Shown here piece after piece: positions 1 through 8,512 of a stretch of DNA of 64,000 nt (position 1 is the stretch's first letter; the number at the start of each line of letters is the position of its first letter). The translations under genes were made by a program, and so were the position numbers. Under the pieces are notes generated by a model that was not told the DNA's origin, ran no database searches, and was given only the letters and a program-made list of their open reading frames with translations. The DNA comes from Shimazuella soli (GTDB lineage: Bacteria > Bacillota > Bacilli > Thermoactinomycetales > Thermoactinomycetaceae): assembly GCF_022511585.1 (NCBI RefSeq), contig NZ_JAKWBN010000001.1, positions 296,269 through 360,268 on the forward strand, read 5' to 3'.

Positions 1-134
1 TTGGAAAGAAACTATCCTTTTCGATGATAGAACGCTTTCCTTTTCATGCTTGGGTGGAACTAGATGGTAAACCGGTGGACGAACATATCGGTGTCCTTGA
101 TCAATACAAGCGATTAGATGAAATTCCGTCCTAA
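1..134 (+). CDS. Lasso peptide biosynthesis B2 protein, C-terminal end (partial)
   Basis: The gene enters from the left edge; the reading frame begins at base 3 and stops with TAA at 132-134, leaving 43 residues. It contains the C-terminal motif HAWVELDG typical of the transglutaminase-like leader peptidase (B2) of lasso peptide clusters; the His is the expected catalytic residue and the Asp belongs to the same triad. B2 removes the leader of the precursor so that the core can be cyclised. The assignment relies on this motif plus the cyclase, B1 and ABC exporter directly downstream. The rest of the gene and the precursor peptide lie to the left of the window. Confidence 0.75.
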   Translation, partial: GKKLSFSMIERFPFHAWVELDGKPVDEHIGVLDQYKRLDEIPS

Positions 135-146
135 AGGAGGAGAAAA

Positions 147-1835
147 ATGCTTTTCCGAGAAGAAATTTTAGGTTGTAGCAAAGATGCTGTTACAACTATC
201 CAGATTAATGGCTGGATTTGGCGAGGGAAATCACCTCACGCTGTGCGATTTTTGCAATTGATACAAACAGATCGTCAAGCTGCTATCAAGGAATTTGAAG
301 AGATGCTATTGTTTTCTCCTGAGCAATTATTGCGTTCGATTGAAGGTAATTTTATATTTACTTACTGGAATGCGGAAAAACAGAGAGGTGTTCTATTCAA
401 AAGTCTATTGTGCAAACACTCCCTCTATTATACCAACGATCACATGGGGCTATCTTGGTCTACCAATCCTTTACAGATTTGTTCTCAAAATTACATGGAT
501 GCAGTGAAGGAAAAGTATTTGCTAGTTGCCTGTTTAGAAGATAGCATTCCTTCAACAGATTCCTACTACAAGGGGATAAATAGAATTTCAGCAGGGAACT
601 TAGCGATGATTCATATGGATGAATTACAGTTAAAAACCATCGATAGCCTTTCTCCTACTCCACTCAACAAGAAACAAAGATTAGAAGACTTTGCTAGAGA
701 GAGTAGAAAATTGATCGAAACACATGCGAGTAAATGTTTATCTGGATGTAAAAAAGTTGCCGTTATCTTGAGTGGTGGCTTAGATTCCAGTGTTGCAATT
801 ACTAGTCTACGAAAACTCGGCTTTGATGTTGTAGGAATACATTGGTTATTTGCAGATATTCCTCATGCGGATGAGAGTAAGTATGCCGAGTGGATAAGTT
901 CGTATCTTCAGGTACCGCTTATTGAAATCGATGCAATGGAAACCATTTCAAACAGTGAATATCTTAAACTGGAATGGGATTTTCACTCTCCTTATCCGCA
1001 TCCGTTCTATCGCTTATTTGAACAAACATTAGATATTTGTTCTAGGTTGGGAATATCCGTATGTTCTAGTGGATACTTTGGAGATGTCATTTTTGGACCA
1101 AATGATCCCTGGAAGGTAGATCTCACTAATGTTTTTCGGAACATTCCCGTTTCCGATGGATTGAAATGGCTATGGGAATATTGGCAAATTCCAAAGTTGA
1201 AAAAGCGAAACTTAGCTCATGATAGGTTCTTTTATTACCAATCCTATTTATCAGAAGATAGCAAGCAGCGGATAGAAAACGAAGAGATGAAACAATATCA
1301 AAGGGAAAAAAAGAGTTTTATCGAGCAAATGTTGCAGTCCTTTGATAATGAAACAGATAGTGTATTGGAAACCCATCTCTATGAGAAAAAAGGAGTTTTA
1401 CCTTTTCATTTGTATGCATCGAAAGAGTTGATGGAATTTTCCCTACATATACCATTCGCTTTTAGAATGATGCCAAGTGGGGCACAGGAGTATATTAAAC
1501 CAATTATGAGACTGATCTATCCAGATATGCCACCTGCTATTCTAATAAGAAATCACCGCCAAATTATGAATGCATTCAATGAAAGCTATGTAATGAAAAA
1601 TAAAGCTCAAATCTTAGCCCTATTAAATGATGATTCATATTTGGCGAAATACAAGGTGATTGATCCAATAAAACTAATACAGATTTCAAATGATACAAAA
1701 ACGTGGGCTTCCGCTGCATCAGGAATCATTCGCTGTTGCATGGTGGAGATTTGGATGAGAGGACTGAAAAGAAAAGGTGAGAGGAAGGGAAGGACAAATG
1801 TCATACCAATTACACCCAGAAGTAAAGTGGAGTGA
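147..1835 (+). CDS. Lasso peptide cyclase (asparagine synthase-like, C protein)
   Basis: 562 aa. An N-terminal glutaminase-like domain is followed by an asparagine-synthase domain with the ATP-pyrophosphatase motif SGGLDSS at about residues 209-215. The usual Cys2 nucleophile of true asparagine synthases is absent (the protein starts MLFREE), as in lasso macrolactam synthetases, which adenylate an Asp/Glu side chain and close the ring without ammonia. AAAGGAGG at 134-141 supports the ATG at 147. It follows the B2 end by 12 bases and overlaps the next gene, so B2-C-B1-D form one operon. An ordinary asparagine synthase is unlikely in this context. Confidence 0.85.
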   Translation: MLFREEILGCSKDAVTTIQINGWIWRGKSPHAVRFLQLIQTDRQAAIKEFEEMLLFSPEQLLRSIEGNFIFTYWNAEKQRGVLFKSLLCKHSLYYTNDHMGLSWSTNPLQICSQNYMDAVKEKYLLVACLEDSIPSTDSYYKGINRISAGNLAMIHMDELQLKTIDSLSPTPLNKKQRLEDFARESRKLIETHASKCLSGCKKVAVILSGGLDSSVAITSLRKLGFDVVGIHWLFADIPHADESKYAEWISSYLQVPLIEIDAMETISNSEYLKLEWDFHSPYPHPFYRLFEQTLDICSRLGISVCSSGYFGDVIFGPNDPWKVDLTNVFRNIPVSDGLKWLWEYWQIPKLKKRNLAHDRFFYYQSYLSEDSKQRIENEEMKQYQREKKSFIEQMLQSFDNETDSVLETHLYEKKGVLPFHLYASKELMEFSLHIPFAFRMMPSGAQEYIKPIMRLIYPDMPPAILIRNHRQIMNAFNESYVMKNKAQILALLNDDSYLAKYKVIDPIKLIQISNDTKTWASAASGIIRCCMVEIWMRGLKRKGERKGRTNVIPITPRSKVE

Positions 1836-2070
1836 AGTACAAGGAGATCATTCTTTGTTAGATAAACGAACAGGGGAATATTTTGGATTGAATAGAACAG
1901 GTGGAATTGTTTTTACTAGTTTGTTAACTTCCAAAAGTGATCCAGAAGCATTGGACTTGGTAGCAAAAGCATTACATGCACCGATGGAAGCTGTGGAATC
2001 GATGTTTCATTCCTTTCGAGATGAACTTTTGGAAAAAGAAATTTTGATTCAGCCTAAGATCAGAGAATAG
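1798..2070 (+). CDS. PqqD-like lasso peptide recognition protein (B1)
   Basis: 90 aa PqqD-fold protein, the RiPP recognition element that binds the leader peptide and delivers the precursor to the B2 protease. Visible family features are the early motif LLDKRTGEYFGLNRTG and a helical C-terminal half. The ATG at 1798 is preferred over the upstream in-frame start at 1777 because an AAGGGAAGG ribosome site lies just before it. The gene overlaps the cyclase by 38 bases, which suggests translational coupling. Confidence 0.8.
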   Translation: MSYQLHPEVKWSEVQGDHSLLDKRTGEYFGLNRTGGIVFTSLLTSKSDPEALDLVAKALHAPMEAVESMFHSFRDELLEKEILIQPKIRE

Positions 2071-2091
2071 TTGAAAGGAGGGATTTATTTG

Positions 2092-3810
2092 GTGAAGCAA
2101 CGGAGAAATTCATTAATCGGCTTGCTACTATCGCAGTATAAGCGAATTCTACTTGGTTTGTTTCTCATGCTATTCGTCGTCATCATTCAATTAGTATCTC
2201 CATGGTTGATGAAAATGGTGATCGATCAAGCGATTCCGCAAAAAAACTACCAGTTGCTTACTGCGCTTATTTTTACACTGGCACTCCTACCGCTTGTTAT
2301 TACAATATTAAATGCAATAAGTAACCAAGTAACCTATCAAATTGGTGGTTTTGTGACGGATACCTTTCGCAATCGTCTATTTGACAAGCTCTTAAAGTTA
2401 TCCCCAAAAACGTATCATCACTTTCAATCGGGAGATATCGCTGGACGAATATATAGTTGTGGAGAAATCGGGGATGCATTCATTTCTCAAACGGTAGTTC
2501 CAGCTATTTTTCATGTAGGGATGATTGTTGGGATAGCAGGAGTAATGCTGTATTTAAATATCCAATTGACTTTATTGATATTGGTTTTCTTACCTATTAT
2601 GTATGTTTTATCTTCATGGTTTGCGAGGAATACAAGTCCGAAAATTAATAAAGTTGTTCAACTACAGCAAGAGTTGAGCAGTTATGCGACGGAATTTGTC
2701 ACTGGTTTAAAGACAATACAAAAGTTCCATCAACAAGCATCTGAAAGAGAGAATCAGAAACAATGGATCGGTTACTATCGAAAAATCCGAAATAAAGTTG
2801 CTTTTTCTGATGACTTGTCAATTTTAATTGTAGACTTTGGGCGGTCATTTGGATTTGGTTTGGTTTTTGTTTATGCTGCTTTGCAAATCATGCAAGGGGA
2901 TATGACCATCGGTACACTTATCGCGTTTTCCGTTTATTTTCCCCAGCTTTTTTCCTCTATACAAAACGTTCAATCAGCTTATCTGATGGTGGAAGCAGTG
3001 AAACCAAAGCTGGAATTGATCTATCAAATCTTACATTTGGAAGATGAAATAAAAGATGAGCCGAATGAAAACGTGAGATTAAAGGGAGAGATTTCATTTG
3101 AAGATGTTTCTTTTTCTTATGAAAAAGGAAGAGGAGAACTTTCACATGTGCAGTTTTCGATTAAAGCTGGCGAATTTATTGGCATCGTTGGACCAACAGG
3201 AAGTGGAAAATCAACCATTTTAGATTTGATTATACGATTTTATGAGTCTGACACGGGGAAGATTTTAATAGATAGAACAAATATAGTAGATTACACTTAT
3301 GGTAATCTGCGTTCACAGATCGGACTTGTCTCACAAGATATATTTTTGTGGAACAAATCGATCTATGCCAATTTGCAGTATGCAAACCCAACTGTAACGC
3401 AGGAAGATATCAAACAGGTGTGTGAGCGGGCACAAATATTATCGTTTATAGAAAATCTTCCAGAAGGTTTTGATACCGTAATCGGTGAGCGTGGTGTAAA
3501 ACTGTCAGGTGGAGAAAAACAGCGTTTAGGGATTGCTCAGATGTTGTTACGAAATCCACAAATCGTATTATTAGACGAACCTACTTCTGCTTTAGATGCG
3601 AGTACAGAAGCATTATTGCAAGAAAACTTGACCCAATTATTTAAGGGAAAAACAATGATCATAGTAGCTCACCGACTAGCTACCATTCGTCAGGCAGATC
3701 GCATTCTTGTGATGGATAGAGGTAAACTCATAGATATAGGAACACATGAGCAACTGATGGAAAGATGTGAAATCTATCAACAGCTTCATGTTGAACAATT
3801 TCAAGTATAG
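2092..3810 (+). CDS. ABC transporter, fused membrane and ATPase domains (lasso peptide exporter, D protein)
   Basis: About 572 aa. Six hydrophobic segments in the first 310 residues are followed by a nucleotide-binding domain: Walker A GPTGSGKST near residue 366, signature LSGGEKQR near 472, Walker B IVLLDEPTSALD near 491, and an H-loop AHRLAT. It is an exporter-type half-transporter that acts as a dimer. Being the last gene of the lasso operon it most likely exports the mature peptide and gives self-immunity. The GTG at 2092 (or TTG at 2089) is chosen because AAAGGAGGG at 2074-2082 precedes it; the more upstream TTG at 2071 lies before that site. Confidence 0.85.
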   Translation: MKQRRNSLIGLLLSQYKRILLGLFLMLFVVIIQLVSPWLMKMVIDQAIPQKNYQLLTALIFTLALLPLVITILNAISNQVTYQIGGFVTDTFRNRLFDKLLKLSPKTYHHFQSGDIAGRIYSCGEIGDAFISQTVVPAIFHVGMIVGIAGVMLYLNIQLTLLILVFLPIMYVLSSWFARNTSPKINKVVQLQQELSSYATEFVTGLKTIQKFHQQASERENQKQWIGYYRKIRNKVAFSDDLSILIVDFGRSFGFGLVFVYAALQIMQGDMTIGTLIAFSVYFPQLFSSIQNVQSAYLMVEAVKPKLELIYQILHLEDEIKDEPNENVRLKGEISFEDVSFSYEKGRGELSHVQFSIKAGEFIGIVGPTGSGKSTILDLIIRFYESDTGKILIDRTNIVDYTYGNLRSQIGLVSQDIFLWNKSIYANLQYANPTVTQEDIKQVCERAQILSFIENLPEGFDTVIGERGVKLSGGEKQRLGIAQMLLRNPQIVLLDEPTSALDASTEALLQENLTQLFKGKTMIIVAHRLATIRQADRILVMDRGKLIDIGTHEQLMERCEIYQQLHVEQFQV

Positions 3811-3874
3811 GTGAGCCTTGTAAAAGTAGGACACAGGGTAAATTTCATTTACAAAAGGAGTGGAATCTTTTTAG

Positions 3875-3905
3875 AGGCAGCCTTAAAAACATTTCAAAGC
3901 TGCCT
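3875..3905 (+). terminator. Hairpin after the lasso operon
   Basis: AGGCAGC (3875-3881) pairs with GCTGCCT (3899-3905); a weakly T-rich stretch follows. It lies between the exporter and the convergent oxidoreductase gene and could serve both. Confidence 0.6.
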
Positions 3906-3921
3906 CGTGTGTTTTCCTGCC

Positions 3922-5034
3922 TTATCCACCATACACTTTTTGACTTTTTCCAGTATCTGCGGCTTTTTGAATTACATTAATTAGCTTGTGGACGGATAGT
4001 GCTGTATGGAAATTAGGTGCTAAATGAGTGTTTTCTTGCAGATCATGGTAAATCATTCGATATAGACCAGCTACATTATAAGCTGGACCTGATTTTAATT
4101 CAGTTGGCTGAACGAAGTATGATGGAGGTACAGGCAGTTCTTCGAACTTGTTATTTTTGGTTCCCTTTACGGTAAAAGAATCAATTTGGAACATGAAGTT
4201 TTCGTTTGATTGCAGTACCAAATCCCCCTCGGTCCCATTGATTTCGATGGTAAGGTTGCCGACATGGGTATTGCGGATTTGAGTGGACATAATTGCTCCG
4301 TTTTCGAATTTTCCATTGATAACCACATGATCAGGAGCATCTGCATGAACGAATTCACCTGTTTCTACAACTTGTATTCGATTGGACTGTGTTTCCAGAA
4401 TGGATGAAATCTCTGAAAATGATCCAAACAAGTAGGTTAATCCATCCAATAAATGACCAGCTGTGATGGTTAAATGATTTGCTCCATTGAGCTTATTCAG
4501 CAGGTAAGTTCGAGATTGATTGACTTGCTTTGATCGTGAAGGAAATAGAGGCAGTGCATAATTGCAATGGACAGCTAGTATTTTTCCAATATGTTGATCA
4601 GCAATTAAGTCTTTCAAGTAGCGAATAGCCGGATTTGCCCGAGACTGCAATCCGACAAAATGACGGACTCCTTTTTCTTCCGCTTTCTGAATCAGATCAA
4701 CGGTTTCATCTAACGTCCTTCCGAGAGGGAATTCGCAATAGACAGATTTACCAGCATCTAACGCTATTTGTACCAATTTACTATGTTCTGGGACTTTCAC
4801 CGTGATGGTAACGAGGTCAACATCCGGGTGTGATGCCAGCTCATATGGATCAGTGAACGCGTGAGGGATTCCAAAATGCTGCGCTGTTTTATTTGCGCTT
4901 TCTTTACGGGTGGTAGAGACTGCTGTTATTTCGTATTCGGGAAGCGACAATAATGCAGGAATATGCACAAGTCCTCCCCATGTACCATCGAGGCTTGCAC
5001 CAATAATACCTACTCTCACTTTATTTTTCTTCAT
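3922..5034 (-). CDS. Gfo/Idh/MocA-family oxidoreductase
   Basis: 370 aa. An N-terminal Rossmann fold (VGIIGASLDGTWGG, residues ~8-21) for NAD(P) is followed by the family's catalytic region, here CEFPLGRTLDE in place of the usual EKP motif, and a C-terminal dimerisation domain. Members oxidise or reduce sugars, inositols or related compounds; the substrate cannot be told from sequence. It is divergent from an HxlR-type regulator 133 bp away, which probably controls it through the shared intergenic region. Confidence 0.8.
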   Translation of the reverse strand: MKKNKVRVGIIGASLDGTWGGLVHIPALLSLPEYEITAVSTTRKESANKTAQHFGIPHAFTDPYELASHPDVDLVTITVKVPEHSKLVQIALDAGKSVYCEFPLGRTLDETVDLIQKAEEKGVRHFVGLQSRANPAIRYLKDLIADQHIGKILAVHCNYALPLFPSRSKQVNQSRTYLLNKLNGANHLTITAGHLLDGLTYLFGSFSEISSILETQSNRIQVVETGEFVHADAPDHVVINGKFENGAIMSTQIRNTHVGNLTIEINGTEGDLVLQSNENFMFQIDSFTVKGTKNNKFEELPVPPSYFVQPTELKSGPAYNVAGLYRMIYHDLQENTHLAPNFHTALSVHKLINVIQKAADTGKSQKVYGG

Positions 5035-5102
5035 GTCAAAAACCTCTCCTAGTTTGTTATGATGAAATAACGAATATATTTATTTACTACTTTAAAATAT
5101 GT

Positions 5103-5133
5103 ACTAAAAAAACATAAGTAGGCACTTTTTAGT
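5103..5133. promoter_or_regulatory. Inverted repeat between oxidoreductase and HxlR gene (candidate operator)
   Basis: ACTAAAAA (5103-5110) is mirrored by TTTTTAGT (5126-5133) in the divergent intergenic region. Size and place suit an HxlR-type dimer site. This is inference from symmetry and position only. Confidence 0.45.
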
Positions 5134-5167
5134 TCGTAGGTGAAATTTGTAAAAGGAGCATATCCGT

Positions 5168-5548
5168 ATGAAGAACGTAACAGCTGCCAAACCAGAAATA
5201 TCAGTGCAAAAATGCAGTTATATGCGTGTGCTTGAGATTGTTTCTAGTAAGTGGGCTGTTTTGATTATTGCTGCTTTAGCAGATGGAACGAAGCGATATG
5301 GTGATTTAAGAAGACGTATTGAAGGCATTTCTCAAAAAATGCTAACTCAGACCGTTCGCCAATTAGAACGCGATGGACTTGTGAAACGCTATGTCCATGA
5401 CTCTGTACCGCCAAGTGTGGAATACGAATTAACTCCAATTGGACAAACAATACTTCCGCATTTGTTCAGCATGAAGCAATGGGTAAATGAATATTATGCT
5501 GAAGTTGAGCGTGCAAGGCAGGAGTATGACAGAACGGATAGGAAGTAG
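5168..5548 (+). CDS. HxlR-family winged-helix transcriptional regulator
   Basis: 126 aa, normal HxlR length. It has the family pattern SSKWAVLIIAAL, then RYGDLRRRIEGISQKMLTQTVRQLERDGLV (recognition helix and wing) and YELTPIGQ. A Cys at residue ~18 is in the position often used by redox-sensing members. AAAGGAG precedes the ATG. It is divergent from the oxidoreductase and 28 bp upstream of an AAC(3)-like gene, with which it probably forms a transcript. Confidence 0.85.
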   Translation: MKNVTAAKPEISVQKCSYMRVLEIVSSKWAVLIIAALADGTKRYGDLRRRIEGISQKMLTQTVRQLERDGLVKRYVHDSVPPSVEYELTPIGQTILPHLFSMKQWVNEYYAEVERARQEYDRTDRK

Positions 5549-5576
5549 ACACAGCAACACAAAGGATGAAGAAAGA

Positions 5577-6377
5577 ATGAGTGAAAAAGATGTTATAGAA
5601 ATGACGACAACACCACACACCATAGACAGTTTAGCTCATGACTTTCGGAAACTCGGGCTTCAAAGAGGGATGAATATTATTGTCCATTCGTCTCTGAGCT
5701 CCATCGGCTATGTCAGTGGTGGTGCGGTGGCAGTTGTACAAGCATTGATGCAGGTCATCACAGAACAAGGTACGATTGTCATGCCTACTCATTCTGGAGA
5801 TTTATCGGATCCAAAAGATTGGAGCAATCCACCTGTACCCAAAGATTGGCGGCCGCTTATTCGTGACACAATGCCAGCGTTTCATCCAGCTTATACATCA
5901 ACACGAGGGATGGGACAAATCGTAGAGGTATTTCGCACTTTTCCAGAAGTGTTAAGAAGTTATCATCCCTCTGTCTCTTTTGCAGCTTGGGGAAAACATG
6001 CATCATTTATTATACAAGATCATCCGCTTGACAATCCCATGGGTGAAGGTTCCCCATTAGCAAAACTTTATGATCTAGATGGTTCGATTCTCTTAATTGG
6101 AGTGGATCATGATAGTAATTCTTCCTTGCATCTTGCAGAGTACAGACAAACGCAGCAAAATAAAACGACGGAATCAGCATCAATTTTATGGGATGGTCAA
6201 AGACAATGGGTAACTTTTGAAAGTATCGACTACCAAACAGAGCTTTTTCCTCAAGTAGGAGCAGAGTTTGAAGTTAAACATGGTGTGATACAAGGAAAAG
6301 TAGGGAAAGCAGAAGTGCGTCTGATTTCTCAAAAGAAAATGGTAGATTTTGCGGCAGAGTGGCTTAATAAAAGATAA
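5577..6377 (+). CDS. Aminoglycoside N(3)-acetyltransferase family protein
   Basis: 266 aa from the ATG at 5577, which has AAAGGA 10 bases upstream; the longer frame from 5487 would overlap hxlR. Family marks are VHSSLSSIGYVSGGAVAVVQAL near the N-terminus, VMPTHSGDL, and HPSVSFAAWG with HPLDNPMGEGSPLAKLYDLDGSILLIGV. Family members transfer acetyl from acetyl-CoA to the 3-amino group of aminoglycosides; chromosomal homologues in Bacillales often have another or unknown substrate, so resistance is not implied. Confidence 0.8.
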   Translation: MSEKDVIEMTTTPHTIDSLAHDFRKLGLQRGMNIIVHSSLSSIGYVSGGAVAVVQALMQVITEQGTIVMPTHSGDLSDPKDWSNPPVPKDWRPLIRDTMPAFHPAYTSTRGMGQIVEVFRTFPEVLRSYHPSVSFAAWGKHASFIIQDHPLDNPMGEGSPLAKLYDLDGSILLIGVDHDSNSSLHLAEYRQTQQNKTTESASILWDGQRQWVTFESIDYQTELFPQVGAEFEVKHGVIQGKVGKAEVRLISQKKMVDFAAEWLNKR

Positions 6378-6459
6378 AAAGTGATACAGAAAAAATGGTA
6401 GGTTTTAGGAATTGGAACCTGCCATTGTCTTGTGGAAAAAAGATTTGGAGGGGTTATTT

Positions 6460-6993
6460 TTGGCGATTGAATATGAAGCAAGGGTTTTGGAAGTTGACCC
6501 TGAGCAAATCAAACAGAAAATTATTGCATGTGGTGGAGTGGAAATCCGTCAATCTTTGATGCGACGGTATGTGTACTCTATCAATAAGACAGATTTAAGC
6601 CGGTTTATTCGTCTTCGTGATACAGGTTTTGAAGTGACCCTTACTTATAAAGAGATCAAACATGATGGAATCGATGGAACCGAAGAAACAGAGCTTGTTG
6701 TCGATGATTTTGATAAAACGGATGAGTTTTTAAGTCGGTTGGGATATCAAGGGAAGTGGTATCAAGAAAACTATCGCAATAGCTTTCAACTGGAAGGTGC
6801 TAGATTGGAAATCGATCGTTGGCCGATGATACCTCCTTACCTAGAGATTGAAGCTGATTCTTACGAAGAAGTTATCCGAATTGCAGCATTGCTTGGTTAT
6901 ACAAAAGATCAATTGATTGGGGAAAATACACTGAAGATATATACTCACTATGGAATAAACCTAAAAGAGATAAAAGATCTTCGGTTTGTTTGA
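6460..6993 (+). CDS. CYTH-domain protein (class IV adenylate cyclase / triphosphatase-like)
   Basis: 177 aa from the TTG at 6460, chosen because TTGGAGGGG ends six bases before it. The N-terminus IEYEARV resembles the ExExK metal/phosphate motif of CYTH proteins, followed by the conserved basic strands FIRLRDTG, VTLTYKE, the acidic ETELVVDDF and ARLEIDRWPMIPPYLEIEAD. CYTH tunnel enzymes act on triphosphorylated substrates; CyaB, inorganic triphosphatase and thiamine triphosphatase activities all occur, so the reaction is not settled. Confidence 0.75.
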   Translation: MAIEYEARVLEVDPEQIKQKIIACGGVEIRQSLMRRYVYSINKTDLSRFIRLRDTGFEVTLTYKEIKHDGIDGTEETELVVDDFDKTDEFLSRLGYQGKWYQENYRNSFQLEGARLEIDRWPMIPPYLEIEADSYEEVIRIAALLGYTKDQLIGENTLKIYTHYGINLKEIKDLRFV

Positions 6994-7038
6994 TTTTCAA
7001 GCTATACTTAAGAAAAGCTCCTTAGAAGGGGGTAAGCG

Positions 7039-7911
7039 ATGTATTTATTCATAGTAAATCCACATGCCGGTAGAGGAAAAGGTCTTGCAACTTGGAAGCA
7101 AGTTGAACTACTTCTCCAGCAAACAAAGGTTGAACATCAAGTGTTATTCACAAGACACAAAGGTGAAGCGATCGAGCTAGCGAAAAATGCAAGTTTAAAG
7201 GGAATTTGGACTGCTGTTGTTGCTGTTGGGGGAGATGGGACGGTACATGAAGTAGCCAATGGTTTATATGGCACAGATATCCCGCTCGGTTATATCCCAG
7301 CAGGTACTGGAAATGATTTTGCCCGTGAATGGCATATTCCCTTTGACCCTCTATTAGCTTGGAATCGAATCGTCCAACATGAGGTAAAAAAGACTGATGT
7401 TCTCATGGAGAAGGATCGAGTGATGCTCTGTTATATCAGCGCGGGTTTTGATGGTTATGTATCTCGGAGAGTGGATGCTTCCAGTTGGAAGAAATTATTA
7501 GGGAAAGCGAGTTATTTTGTTGGCGCATTGCTGTCGCTCAGACGGTTCAAACCATTTACGCTAAAGCTGCGTCTAGATGAAACCGATTACGATTTTGAAG
7601 ATGTCTGGTTGGTGACTTTGTCCAATGGCAAAAGCCTCGGAGGAGGTATGAGGATTACTCCGCATGCAAATGCAGAAGATGGACAAATGGATATCTGTAT
7701 TGTTCATAAATTAAAGAAACTATCCTTTTTGAAAATTTTTCCTAAAGTATACACAGGAAAGCATGTTGGGCATTCTGCTGTGACTTTTTTGCGGGGGAAA
7801 CAAGCAGTGGTGCGGACAACACCTAATATGTGGGCTTTCGCAGATGGTGAAGAGATTGGGGATCATCCACTAGATGTATCTATCATATCTCAAGGACTAT
7901 TTCTATTATAA
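7039..7911 (+). CDS. Diacylglycerol/lipid kinase family protein (YegS/DgkB-like)
   Basis: 290 aa, the usual length. The N-terminal NPHAGRGKG and the nucleotide-binding signature VGGDGTVHEVANGL (residues ~67-80) with YIPAGTGNDFAREW are diagnostic of the DAGK catalytic domain; a beta-sandwich C-terminal domain follows. It would phosphorylate diacylglycerol or a related lipid at the inner face of the membrane. GAAGGGGG precedes the ATG. The gene lies 45 bp after the CYTH gene, possibly co-transcribed. Confidence 0.85.
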   Translation: MYLFIVNPHAGRGKGLATWKQVELLLQQTKVEHQVLFTRHKGEAIELAKNASLKGIWTAVVAVGGDGTVHEVANGLYGTDIPLGYIPAGTGNDFAREWHIPFDPLLAWNRIVQHEVKKTDVLMEKDRVMLCYISAGFDGYVSRRVDASSWKKLLGKASYFVGALLSLRRFKPFTLKLRLDETDYDFEDVWLVTLSNGKSLGGGMRITPHANAEDGQMDICIVHKLKKLSFLKIFPKVYTGKHVGHSAVTFLRGKQAVVRTTPNMWAFADGEEIGDHPLDVSIISQGLFLL

Positions 7912-8017
7912 TTTCATTTATAGAGAATTAATTTACAAATTATAATGATTATGTTAATTTGATTAAAACCTATATTCTTAGATTAGAAAAATCTCAACAT
8001 AAAGGAGGGGGGATATA

Positions 8018-8350
8018 GTGATTATTTGGCGTGGCTGGGGCATTTTAGTATTGTTGATTGCGGCATTATTTCAATGGTTAGGTTATGCGATTGCTTCTGG
8101 CTTGGGTTATGGTCCACTGGAAGGGAATGCACAAATTATCGGTTATCTTCTATTTCTCCCTGCTGCTGTTGTCATTTGGTTTGTAGGAAGATATTTGAAT
8201 AAACCAAAAGTATATACAGACAAAGCAACAGGGCAACAAACATATTCAAAAGGCGAAAGACATGCTTTATTTTTTATACCGATTGAATACTGGGCATTTA
8301 TTTATGTCATATTAGCTATTGTTATGACGATTGTTAAGCTGGTGTCCTAA
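8018..8350 (+). CDS. Small membrane protein of unknown function
   Basis: 110 aa with three predicted membrane helices (about residues 3-25, 38-58 and 86-108) and a short hydrophilic loop between the last two. A strong AAAGGAGGGGGG site precedes the GTG start and a terminator follows, so this is a single-gene unit. I do not recognise a characterised family. Confidence 0.7.
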   Translation: MIIWRGWGILVLLIAALFQWLGYAIASGLGYGPLEGNAQIIGYLLFLPAAVVIWFVGRYLNKPKVYTDKATGQQTYSKGERHALFFIPIEYWAFIYVILAIVMTIVKLVS

Positions 8351-8355
8351 AAAAA

Positions 8356-8385
8356 CTCCCTTTGGCCAATGAGTGCGAAAGGGAG
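8356..8385 (+). terminator. Intrinsic terminator
   Basis: CTCCCTTT (8356-8363) pairs with AAAGGGAG (8378-8385), followed by CTTTTCTTTT. Confidence 0.8.
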
Positions 8386-8512
8386 CTTTTCTTTTACATG
8401 GAAAGTCAATCCTAAGTGTGATCATATAGAAATAAAAGTGCAATCTTTATTTTCATGTTAATATTATGAGGAAAATCCGTATTTCTTTTCTTTTATGAAT
8501 GGAGGACTTGTG

